A stretch of DNA of 64,000 nucleotides from Pseudoneurospora amorphoporcata (Eukaryota > Ascomycota > Sordariomycetes > Sordariales > Sordariaceae). This document shows, in pieces, positions 44,898 to 54,820 of the stretch. The stretch covers positions 186,001 to 250,000 of the forward strand of contig MU859081.1 of assembly GCA_033297205.1 (NCBI GenBank), read 5' to 3'. A program made the position numbers and the translations under genes. Position 1 is the stretch's first letter. Every line of letters starts with the position of its first letter. Under the pieces are notes generated by a model. That model had not been told where the DNA came from. It did not search any database and was given only the letters and a program-made list of their open reading frames with translations.

Positions 44898-47800
44898 GGC
44901 GACGATGGATATGGACCTGTTATGCGCCGATGTTCAGTGGCCCCAATGCGAAAAGTCGATAGCCTCAATGCCAGGTGTGCATCGGGCCTCTAAGAGGCCA
45001 TTGACCGCCCGCTTGGGAGACCACCCTATATTATGCGCGTCGCCGCGAGAAGAGTGTCGTCGGGTTATGGCGCGGTAGAACGGTAAAGATGCGGTTGACG
45101 GGTGAGTGGTGAAAATGGCCTTGAAGTGCTGAAGTCGGGGTGATTGTTGCGCTGCAGAATGGATCGAATGGTTCCTTCCCGTCCCACCCTCTGGCTTTCT
45201 GCCCTGTTGTGTGTCCAGGAAAAAAAGGGCGAGATCAAGCAAGAGAAAACAGCCGGATGTGACTTCCAGGTAAGAAGACAGACCCAGACAGCACAACCCC
45301 TCTCAGGAACAAGTGTGCAGGTTGTTAGGGAGGGTTGCACTCCATGTGGTTCCTCTCCATTTGACGTTGCAGCGGTGCCTTCTTGGAACTTGGTGGGGGG
45401 TCCGGCCGCCAAGAAGCTTTTCAGACAAATGGCTTGGCGAGGTGAACCACACTTGCTTGTAGGGCATTCTCAAACATCATGTCAACTGTGAAGCAGCAAT
45501 GAATGAATGCATTACGGAAACACTCTCGCACCAAATATTTTGCCCGCCCAGTCTATCTTTGTAGTCTACGGCTCTACCGGACTTGTACCCTTTTTTGGAC
45601 CGAATTCCTAGGGGAACAATCTACAGCCCGTCAACTGTTTGGAAACTTGACCGATTTCATCTCCTCATTTTCTCAACTTTAACCGCACATTCGTTGCTTG
45701 GATCGAGCCGATGCTTGACTTGGGCAAGTTGGAGACCCGACATGGCAAAATGACCATACAAACTTTAAGTGTCTCTGTGCAATCCTCTCGCCCCGGCCGT
45801 CTTTCTGGGCTGTTACGGTCCTTCAGACTGCCGAACCGTAGCCCAGATTAATACAACTTTGGTTAGTATTAATTTGTTCGGCTATTTCGCCTTGTCACTA
45901 GTGCAAAGTTAAGCTTACTTGATGCATCACCTCGTTCTGGTGCAACTATAGACTTTTCGGCTTCTGATGTTCATCGACTGTTCCGAAGCGTAATGCCTGG
46001 CACTACACAGCTTCCTACTCCCTATCAACCATCAAGAAGTTGACGATTTTCTTGCTTGAAAGCTCTAAACACGAAAAGAAAGAAGAGGTTGTTGGAGGGG
46101 CAGGAAAAGAATGCCGCAAAGGGAAGCACAAGCCAAGCTTCGATGATGGGCGTGAATAACCAGTCCAGCCACCGCCCACCATCATGTTACACGCCGAAAC
46201 CTCGAATGCGGGCGGGTTTCTAATTGGGTGCCAGTCATGTAGCTGTCCGTCTGGCCCGACCCCTCATTCTCAGTCTCCCTTCTCCTCTTACGGCTTCTCG
46301 CCTTACCTTTGCACAGCTTCCGCGATACTTGCGTCTATGAACACGTTCCTACGAAGAAGCACGCAAGCAAGCGGGCAGGGTTGTTGGGGATTGCATGTCA
46401 TAGGTAACTCTCGCCCTGGTTTCGGTCCAAGCATTAATCTGCTAACTTGGCCGTATGGATTACCCTATGCCGAGAAGGCTCGCCAATAAAACCATCCTTC
46501 TCCCTCATAAGGCGGAGAAGGCAACCGACAAAAAAGACATTTTCGGCTGTCCCCAACTGTCATCTCACATCACCATTTCATTGGATGGCTCGCCCGAATT
46601 GACTTCCCCGAACATGGAAGCCTTCTGGAAATGCATGTTTGAATCCGGGTTGGGTAAGCAATGCGATGCCCCTCGGCCCGTATCAACAGCCTCGCTTTTA
46701 CGCGCTAAGATGATGAAGCATCTGAGTAACTGTCAACATTTCATCTTTCTCATCGTTCTTCCAAGAGAGTTCTGGGTTGCCCCGCGAGAACGTACAATTG
46801 AGTCTGACATCAGTTAGCAAGCATCAAGACAGGTACCAGGAGAAAAAGGAAATCATGCAGACGGGTAACCGCATCTTGACCGCCAGGCTTGTGATCAGAG
46901 CGGATGCACCCACCTCCTTGGCCGCTCCACGTCCGTTTTCAGATACCAAGACGGCCGCGCACCTTTCCTGCGTTCCAACTCCTTGACCCAGGCGAACAGA
47001 TGGTGTCAAGAAGGGTGAGTGGCATGGTTTTCGTTTCTTATCTTCTGATATGCGCCGTGTAGTCCGGATGATGGTGTTGGTATCTTGATGTCGGAGTGTG
47101 GCATGCCTGGCTCCAACTCAGCTCGTTGCCCGGCATGCCTGACTGGTGAAAACTCTTTTCACCCACAGTAACATAGCGTCCCGATCCTGCCATCATCCAC
47201 GGTAGCGGGCATCACCAACCAGGCATGCTCAAACGGGAATGAACCAGATCGCCGATGACGAACCATGCAGTTGGAAGTCCAGTCAGTCCCGTTTCATGAA
47301 GGCCGGGAGCTCTCCCTGTCATCCTGTAGCACAAATACGGGTGTTTTCAACAACACCCCTTGACGTTGACGTTAGTCTGTCTCTCTCCCCCCACGCCCGC
47401 GTTGTAGGAAGTATGCAGATAATCAGGCAGGCAGGCAGGCAACACTCCATCCATCCATCCATCCCAGTCGGGCAGAGCCTGCCCCTTTCCAGGTGACGCT
47501 AAACAGGGGCAAGGCTGCAAGATGATCTCGTCTTGCCTCGAATGCGGGCGCAGTGCTTCCTGGCTGATGGCTCCGTTACGGTATGTGGGTTCCATGGCGA
47601 CATTGGGGAAAGTAGTTGCGTCCTCGTGCGTTGTAAATATTTACCTCTGTTCCCAGCTCTCTTTGATGTTTTCGTTCCTTCTCTCCACATGCTTTCGGCT
47701 TTCCCACGCCTCTTGACTTGTCGAGTTTTCTCTCTTGGTACTACTCACAGAGCTTTTTTTTACGGGAACTGGTCCCGTGTATCAGTTCCGAGACTGATTT

Positions 47801-47924
47801 TGCTCGGATGAACACAAGTACCTGACCCCAAGACCATCACTTCGCACTGGAACTGGACGCCTTCTTTTGGCCTTGGACTGCCCTCGCTGATTCTATCAGC
47901 TCTATACAAAACCGAACAAGCAAA
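44898..47924. other. 3-kb intergenic region
   Basis: The largest gap in the window. No gene is supported, and short ORFs at 45144-45491 and 46184-46489 lack protein-like features. It contains a palindrome ATTAATAC...GTATTAAT (45847-45877), repeated GGCATGCC motifs (47100-47232) and CAGG/CCAT microsatellites (47424-47464). CT-rich sequence at 47650-47920 is probably the leader of the next gene. An unrecognised RNA gene cannot be excluded. Confidence 0.5.
47424..47464 (+). repeat. Adjacent GGCA and CCAT tetranucleotide microsatellites
   Basis: About four GGCA units followed after a short gap by about five CCAT units, about 460 bp before the start of the orphan gene. Confidence 0.8.
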
Positions 47925-48857
47925 ATGGCATTTCGCCGCCCTTCGAGCCGCTCGTCCTCTTCTTCCACCTCCTCCGGCTCCTCCACACGCACCTGCCGCG
48001 AAAAGCGTCTTCCCAACTCGGCAGCCGTCGACGCTCTCGTCTATTTCTGCGGCCGAGACCCGCGCAAGGTGAAAGGCATGCGTGTCTACGAGACAACATA
48101 CGACCACAATCCGACGGATGACTTAGATGCGAGGAGTAGTGCCAGTAGTTCCAAGCACTCTACGCACTCTGGGTTCTCCTGGTCTAGTGGCAGTAGCACC
48201 GGCAGCAGGACAAAGCAGGAGTTTTACTTTATCGAGTCCAGGGGTAGTGGGTCCTGGCCTGCTGATGGATATTATGGGGAGCAAGAACCAGCAGCAGCAG
48301 CAGCAGCGTCGGCAAAGAAATGGAAGCCGCCCAAGAGCGGGAGGGAATCTCGTTCGTCGAAACGCTCTAGCAAAAGTGGTGGTAGTCACAGCCATCAACA
48401 CGGGCGACAAGGGCCGCCGACTGATATATCTGAGGAAGAGGAGGAGGAAGCATTCGACGACGGTACAACCAACGACAGCGCGAGTGTCAGCGACGGCGCA
48501 AGTGCAAGTGGTTTCAACGAATACGTCTATAGGGGAGGTGGAGGCCCTGGGGGCCCTGCGTGTTCGAGTTACAGTCCGAGTCCGTTCCCGCCTGGCCCGG
48601 GTATGATGCCCCCTCCTTTTGCTTCCCCAGCACCACCGCCTCCTGGCTCGTACCCTCCCGGTGGCGGGTTCCCGGGGTACCATCAGCAGCAACCGATGTA
48701 CAACTCGGGCGGTATGGGGGGTGGTCCTCCGCCACCGATGCCGTCAATGACACCGCTTGGACATGGGGGCTTCCATCAACCCCCGCATCCTCACATCATC
48801 GGAGGAGGACATTTCCAACAGGATGGAAATGGTATTCAGGTGTTCATGCCGGAGTGA
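47925..48857 (+). CDS. Disordered Ser/Gly/Pro-rich protein, unrecognised
   Basis: Single exon, 310 aa, with a CAAAATGGC start context. The N-terminus is Ser/Arg-rich. A small ordered-looking segment (about 27-62) reads REKRLPNSAAVDALVYFCGR then KVKGMRVYETTYD. It is followed by Ser/Lys-rich linkers, an EEEEEEA acidic patch and a Pro/Gly/Met/His-rich C-terminal third with PPPPGSYPPGGGFPG-type repeats. There is no signal peptide or membrane helix. The C-terminal composition resembles proteins of RNA or condensate biology, but no domain can be named. The ordered segment is the best handle for homology search. Confidence 0.75.
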   Translation: MAFRRPSSRSSSSSTSSGSSTRTCREKRLPNSAAVDALVYFCGRDPRKVKGMRVYETTYDHNPTDDLDARSSASSSKHSTHSGFSWSSGSSTGSRTKQEFYFIESRGSGSWPADGYYGEQEPAAAAAASAKKWKPPKSGRESRSSKRSSKSGGSHSHQHGRQGPPTDISEEEEEEAFDDGTTNDSASVSDGASASGFNEYVYRGGGGPGGPACSSYSPSPFPPGPGMMPPPFASPAPPPPGSYPPGGGFPGYHQQQPMYNSGGMGGGPPPPMPSMTPLGHGGFHQPPHPHIIGGGHFQQDGNGIQVFMPE

Positions 48858-51604
48858 TCACTAGAAGTAGGCTTTTATTTTTATTTGTATGGGGTGGGTT
48901 TGGGGGAATATGGCGCGTGCTTGGGGTTTTGCTCTTTACTGATGACGGTCACCTCGGGATCAGAACGGGAATTGGTCTTGCTGTTGTGTATACGCTGTTT
49001 AGGAAAGGAAGGGATTGCTGAGAGAAAGTATGTAAGGAAGGGGTCAGACGTTTTTAAGTCGATTAACGCAAAGGTCATGGTTCTCGGACGAATCATGCAG
49101 TGAATTGTTTCACCCGGATATTTAGCAACTAGACATGGTGATTTGTTTGTAGACACTGCAGGTGGCCTCAAGCTCAACTCCATCCTTGAGCAGCTGTACC
49201 CTTTGTTTCTAGTTCATTTTCTCCTTTTTTTTTTTTTTTTTCTTTTTTTTTGTTTCCTTTCGGATCCCTTGTGTTTTCACCTTTTCGACAAGCGTCGACT
49301 TCCTTCTTCATCTACTCTTTCTAGACACTCACCCTTGGGGAATTCCTAAGCAAGTTACAATTGCCGAATTGTGTCGGTGTCAGATATTGGTGTTGGGCGG
49401 TGCTGCGGGTTCGTCGTGACGTGTCCGAGCCGGGGGTAGTGGTGAAGTGGGACCGAACTTGTCCAAAAATTGCGGAGGCCGCCGGTTCCGTTGCACTGCC
49501 AAGATGACGGGGCCGGTGATGGCAACGGCGATGACTGCAACTTGCACTGCCGCGGCCTCGGAGGTCCCGAAGGTGGAGCAACGGGAATTGTCAATCTATT
49601 TATGATTGGTTGGTAACTAAGAGGTGTTTACTGTAGCATGGGATGGGGCGGGGTCAAGTCAAGCTCAAGGAATGCCTCCAAAACCCTGAACTAGAGTACC
49701 TACATCCTTTCGCAAACACCAAACGTCCCATCCACTCTCTCAGCCCTATCACCTGCCGAAATGTGACAAGTCACTGAAGCCAAACAGTTCTTTTCGAGAT
49801 GCAACGGTTTGCTTGGCTTCCATGCCTGGACACCGCCGCATCGTCGTGGTGAGTGGTCTTGAATGGCCAGATGAGGTCGAGGTAGGATTCCTATAGGTAC
49901 TATCAAGGGTCCATGATTTTAACCAAATTCGCCGCGGTCCAAAAAAGCAAAGTCAGCACCGCACCGCCGCCATCCGTTCCTCAGACGCGCTAGAGCAGGG
50001 CATGGTACCAGCAGTCATTGTCACCATGGACAAACTAGCTTTGCCGTTTTCAGAGCCCTATGAATTTCCCTGGCAGGACCGGGAGGGTGTGTTCAGATCT
50101 TGGATGAAATCTCCATCAGCATCATACTCACCCTTGGAGACGCGGCGAACGGCGTGCTAATCTGGGTAGACCAAAACGTCGGTGAGTAGTCAGCAGAAAC
50201 ACTCGGTACTCCCCGACCAAGGACCGCCTAGATTATCCACCGGAACATTCCATTAGGCGGCCGCAGGCATCAGCTACCTAACTCTCCTAGTTGTCATCAA
50301 CATCTTTACCACTGAGGACGACCTATCCCAGCCGGTGACCAGTCCGCCGCATCTGTCAAGTGGCAGAATGTCATTCGTTAACTGATACCGATATATCATG
50401 TCTAACAGTGCAGCCCCTATTCCGAACTTGGACATGCGTCATGCCGTGGTATCGGCGGCCCCCCAGATTTTCAACCTTTACTGTTCCGCTATCACCGCCG
50501 GCCTGCATTTTGTGTGGGTGCTTAGCCAGCTTTTCAATCTCGCCCAGTGGCATTGCTCTGCACTGCGCTTCGAGCTGTCCTAACTTGCAGCAAAGTCAGG
50601 GGTATCAAGGAACTGGACTAGCATTGCATTGCATGCTGCATCTCTGGGTCCTGGTGCTGATGGGAGCCCTTGCTGATGTGTGCTGTGGCTGCTTCTGTCT
50701 CATTTGCACCTTGCCCCGATACGTGGATGCTAGTTCCTCGCTCAACTGGGCCCTCTCCCAATTCTCTTCACATCACCTGCATGGGATGACAAGGGGCTAT
50801 GTGTACCATGATACCTCCACGGCGCGTACACTCTTCTCAAGTGGCAGTCTACGAGATGGTTACTCGATCTACTATTCGCCCTCTTTTTCTGCTCACCTCC
50901 ATGTGTGGTACTTCTCCATAGGTGTTCAGCCCCAGTTACTACTACCTTGCTGACTGGATTGCTGCCTTATTCTACTCTCCATGAATCCATACACCTCGAG
51001 GATATAAAGACTCAACGCCCGGTATTTTCAACAGGTCGACTTGACCGCTTATCCCAAGCATCCTCCAGTCGGCAATCCCGACCATCTGGAGCCTAAAGCC
51101 ACTCATTCAAATGAGCCTAGAGGATACAAGTCAACTTCGAACACCTCTTTCAGCCTCACCTCTTCAACGACATTCAACGGGAACACAAGTCCAGTTACGC
51201 CACTCCCTTCGTATTATACCACAGGTGTATCCTGGTCGGATCTCGGCACTCGTCTACGTTATACCAATAATTTTCCAACTCGTCACTTCTATCCTGTATC
51301 TCGTTTCACTACTGCTTGAGTTTTTTCTCCGGTTTGTCCAATCCAGCGCAACGGCGGATCTGTGCCACGCCAAATCACCTTGAAAGAAGACGAAAACGGA
51401 GGAACTCCTACGGCTACGGATACACATACACCACCTCGCCTCAAAGGATACGACAAACCGAAAGTTGACAAGTGACGACAGGCAAACAGAATCGATATAA
51501 AACGATCACTCCTCTTGCAGCAAGATTTCTCCCGGCTCAAATCTCTAGACAAGATTATCACAGAAAAGCCGTCTTCAAGCTCTCTTGTCCAGCAGACGAC
51601 CAAC
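48858..51604. other. 2.7-kb intergenic region before the BCS1-like gene
   Basis: No gene supported. A T17-C-T9 tract lies at 49225-49251. A 197-codon open frame at 50360-50953 reads as Cys/Ser/Leu-rich noise. A TATAAA at 51003 and CA-rich sequence after it may mark the promoter and leader (about 580 nt) of the AAA gene. Confidence 0.5.
49225..49251 (+). repeat. T17-C-T9 tract
   Basis: Pyrimidine homopolymer downstream of the orphan gene. It may lie in or near its 3' region. Confidence 0.85.
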
Positions 51605-54007
51605 ATGGACACTCTCCTCCAACAAATGGCCGGGCAAACGACCGCATGTCCCGATGGCGCCTCTTCCACCACGTCAAATACTGCCGGGGCCTCTGCTACC
51701 GGCTCGCCTGTAACCGGCCAGATGGTTCTTTTGGACATGTTCTTTCCCGGCTTCTCCACATTCTCGGCCTTTGTCCAGAAAAACCTCAACATCGACCTCA
51801 ACCTGTACATCCCGCTCGTCCTGATATGCGGCGCCCTCACGTTCGTCTGGCAGTACTTTAGCACATACTGCTGGGACGTGATCGACAGCTACCTGATGTC
51901 CGTCGTGGACGTGCGCACAGACGACGAGATCTACAACATGCTGATGGGCTGGGTGGCCGCGCAAAAGTTTGCTCAGGGCGCACGCCGCTTCGTCGTCAAC
52001 ACGAACCTGAACTCGCGCGTCTGGTGGCTGTGGCGGGGCGACGAGGAGGAGGAGGAGGAGGACGAGGACGGGACCGGGGAGTCGGGTGCCTACCGCCAGT
52101 CCGGAGACAAGGGTAATAAAAAGGCGTTGGCGTACACGCCCACGTTCGGCAGCCACTGGTTCTGGTACAAGGGGCGACTGCTGTGCTTCCACCGCCAGCA
52201 GGGCCGGGACATGGGCGGGTTTTCCATGTCTAGCGAAAAGGAGGAGATTTCCATCAAGTGCTTTGGCAGAAACCCCTGGATCCTGAAGGAGCTGCTGCTC
52301 GAGGCCAGACAGGTGTACATGAAGCGCGACGAGGCCAAGACGCTCATCTACCGCGGAACGACCAAAGGAGGCGGTAGTGAACCCACCTGGCAGCGCTGCA
52401 TGGCGCGCACCTCGCGGCCTTTTTCGACTGTCATCCTGAACGAGAAGGTCAAGAAGGAACTGATCGATGACGTGACGGATTACCTCAACCCGGCCACGCG
52501 CAGGTGGTACGCCAACCGCGGTATCCCCTACCGCAGGGGCTACCTCCTCCATGGTCCTCCGGGAACGGGCAAGTCCTCGTTGAGCTTGGCGCTGGCCGGG
52601 TTCTTCAAGATGAGGATTTACATCGTCAGCTTGTCTTCCATCGCTGCAAACGAGGAGAACCTTGCTTCTCTCTTCTCCGAACTTCCCCGTCGGTGCGTTG
52701 TTTTGCTAGAGGACATTGATACCGCCGGACTTACCCACACGCGCGAAGACGGCAAGGTCGTTGCGGTCGATTCGGGCAGCAGCAGCAGCAGCAGCAGCAG
52801 CAACGATGATATGGTTCCCGGCCAACTAACCCCAGGAGATGGCACCACCACCAACACCACTCCCGCCCCCAGCGGCCGCCTCTCCCTCTCCGGTCTCCTC
52901 AATATCTTGGATGGCGTCGCCTCCCAGGAGGGCCGCGTCCTCATCATGACCACCAACCACCTCAAGAAGCTGGACAAAGCCCTGATCCGTCCCGGACGCG
53001 TGGATATGATCGTCGAGTTTGGGCGGGCGGATAAGGACATGACGGCCGCGATCTTCCGGGCGATCTTCGCTCCCCTTGAAGGGGATGAGGTTGATACACC
53101 TACTACTCCCTCTGATGCCGCCGATTCCGTCTCGACGCTGCTGCCTTCTCCTACAGTAGACCCCGCAACAGTCGAAAAGCAGAGACTTGCGACTGAAGCC
53201 CGTCGCGAATCAGAGCGCGACGAAGCCACTCTCAAAGTCGTTGAGCTAGCCTCGCGGTTTGCCGAGAAGATCCCCGCGCACGAGTTCTCTCCCGCTGAGA
53301 TCCAGGGGTTTTTGCTGAAGCATAAGCGGAACGCGCAGGGGGCGGTGGAGGGCGCGGAGCAGTGGGTTGTGGAAGCGAGGAGGGAGAAGATGGAGAAGGA
53401 GCTGAGGGAGGCGAGGGAGAAGAGGGAGAGGGAGGAGAAGGAGGCTAAGGAGAAAGCTGAGAAGGAGAAGCAGGGTGACAAAAAGGAGGACAGCGAGGGA
53501 GAGAAGGAGGGGACGAAAGAAGGCAAAGATGAGGAAAAGCTAAAGAGCGAAAAGAAGGGAAAGAAGGACAAGAAGAGGAGTAAACACGGCAAAAAGAGCC
53601 CCAAGAAGTCGTCGAGGAGGTCAAGAAGACACGACTCCGACTCCTCCGACTCGTCGTCCTCTTCATCCGAATCCTCCTCTTCTGAGTCCTCTTCTGAGTC
53701 CGAATCAGAGGTTGTCAAAGAGAAGAAGTCCAAGAGGAAGCACTCGAAGAAGGAGAAGACCGATACCACGCCACCTGTCCTGGTTAAGCAGGACACCATC
53801 AAGGTTCAGGTTGTTCCCGTCGAGCAAGATGTTCAGCAGCTGCCAATCATCACCACCGCTACCCCGGAGGCAGACACCAGTGTTGTAGAAGCCATCAAGG
53901 GTGTCAATGACCTCCTCCCTCAAATCTCGGTAACAGAAGTAAAGACAGTGAGGGCGACGGGACCGGGATCGGAAGATGGGAAAGATTCTGGGTATGGAAC
54001 GCCTTAG
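51605..54007 (+). CDS. BCS1-like mitochondrial AAA ATPase with long charged tail
   Basis: Single exon. From the ATG at 51605 it is 800 aa, while the frame upstream lacks ATG. Order: polar N-terminus; a hydrophobic segment at about 67-86 (LYIPLVLICGALTFVWQYFS); the BCS1 N-terminal domain; Walker A GPPGTGKSS (about 317); Walker B CVVLLEDIDTAG (about 365); sensor and arginine-finger region LIMTTNHLKKLDKALIRPGR (about 447-466). Between Walker B and sensor 1 sits an insert of about 45 residues with an eight-Ser run. After the AAA domain there is a C-terminal extension of about 220 residues, first Glu/Lys/Arg coiled coil, then a Ser-rich acidic run and Lys-rich patches. Canonical Bcs1 (about 450 aa) translocates the Rieske protein. 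This longer paralogue type is widespread in fungi and its substrate is unknown. Confidence 0.88.
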   Translation: MDTLLQQMAGQTTACPDGASSTTSNTAGASATGSPVTGQMVLLDMFFPGFSTFSAFVQKNLNIDLNLYIPLVLICGALTFVWQYFSTYCWDVIDSYLMSVVDVRTDDEIYNMLMGWVAAQKFAQGARRFVVNTNLNSRVWWLWRGDEEEEEEDEDGTGESGAYRQSGDKGNKKALAYTPTFGSHWFWYKGRLLCFHRQQGRDMGGFSMSSEKEEISIKCFGRNPWILKELLLEARQVYMKRDEAKTLIYRGTTKGGGSEPTWQRCMARTSRPFSTVILNEKVKKELIDDVTDYLNPATRRWYANRGIPYRRGYLLHGPPGTGKSSLSLALAGFFKMRIYIVSLSSIAANEENLASLFSELPRRCVVLLEDIDTAGLTHTREDGKVVAVDSGSSSSSSSSNDDMVPGQLTPGDGTTTNTTPAPSGRLSLSGLLNILDGVASQEGRVLIMTTNHLKKLDKALIRPGRVDMIVEFGRADKDMTAAIFRAIFAPLEGDEVDTPTTPSDAADSVSTLLPSPTVDPATVEKQRLATEARRESERDEATLKVVELASRFAEKIPAHEFSPAEIQGFLLKHKRNAQGAVEGAEQWVVEARREKMEKELREAREKREREEKEAKEKAEKEKQGDKKEDSEGEKEGTKEGKDEEKLKSEKKGKKDKKRSKHGKKSPKKSSRRSRRHDSDSSDSSSSSSESSSSESSSESESEVVKEKKSKRKHSKKEKTDTTPPVLVKQDTIKVQVVPVEQDVQQLPIITTATPEADTSVVEAIKGVNDLLPQISVTEVKTVRATGPGSEDGKDSGYGTP

Positions 54008-54820
54008 TAGTGGTCGTTCTCCTAACTCGGGAGAGAGGGGGGGGGTGGGGGGGGGGGGGTCTGATTAATAGAGTAAGTTATCTTAAGGCGTTTGTGAACC
54101 TCTCGACTTGCCTTACCATTTGTACAATTCATAACTGGATGAAAGACGGTTAAAACACGAGATGATAAAAATGTACGAATGGTTTTGGGGTCGGGTTCCG
54201 GTGTTTTGGATTGGATGAAAGCAATGACGCGATACCATTCTACTCATTGTTTTCCTTGCACCTTGTTGTCTTTTGCAATATAGCATCAAGAATATCTCTA
54301 TTACATCAAGATACGTGCAAGTGGCTTGTTCAAGGGTCAATCATCTCGAGATTTGATCATGTAACATGTATATTTACATAAAATTCCCCGGTCCTCATGA
54401 GCCATCAACCGCGGCCATGATCGCTGGTGAGTATTAGTATAAGGTATATGTGTAATATGTGTAAGAAGAATTCGCAAAGCTTTCTTGTTCTTTCAGCTTT
54501 TGCTTGCTTGTTTCCTTCTTCCTGTTCTTTCCCTTCCCTTTATTTCCCTTCCCATCCCTTCCCTTCCCAAGTCTCCCACTTTCTAGAGCGCGTTCGGATA
54601 TCAAACCATGCACCCCCTTTGCCTGAACTTCCCAGCTCTAGTAGTAGATAGACAACCAGACCCCCTTTGGTTTCACTTACTCCATAAAATCATGATAAAG
54701 TGTAACGTGAAATCATCGCGGTCTCCAACTCTTCTATGCGCTGACCCCAGCCTAATTAATGTATAAGTGGTATAATACGAGTTCCTCCCTTCCATTTTTC
54801 TTCTTCCATTATAAAGACGT
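54008..54820. other. Convergent intergenic region, BCS1-like / HMG-CoA synthase
   Basis: Facing 3' UTRs with a G-rich tract (54037-54059) right after the BCS1-like stop. CCCTTCC-type simple sequence lies at about 54525-54570. No gene seen. Confidence 0.6.
54037..54059 (+). repeat. G9-T-G13 tract
   Basis: Begins 30 nt after the BCS1-like stop codon and would lie in its 3' UTR. It is capable of G-quadruplex formation in the mRNA. Confidence 0.9.

Noticed and set aside
45847..45877. Palindrome ATTAATAC...GTATTAAT as a hairpin terminator
   Set aside because: Intrinsic terminators are not used by fungal RNA polymerase II, and the arms are only 8 bp and AT-rich, so chance is likely.
48096..48114. 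CATACGACCA match resembling the start of a fungal 5S rRNA gene
   Set aside because: Only about ten bases agree, it lies inside the coding frame of the orphan protein, and the 5S internal control region does not follow.
50360..50953. 197-codon frame in the gap before the BCS1-like gene
   Set aside because: No ATG in good context is needed to keep it open, it is Cys/Ser/His-rich without motifs, and it sits among other equally open frames.
52618..53802. 394-codon antisense frame over the BCS1-like tail
   Set aside because: A mirror of Glu/Lys codons giving Phe/Leu/Ser runs. Not a protein.
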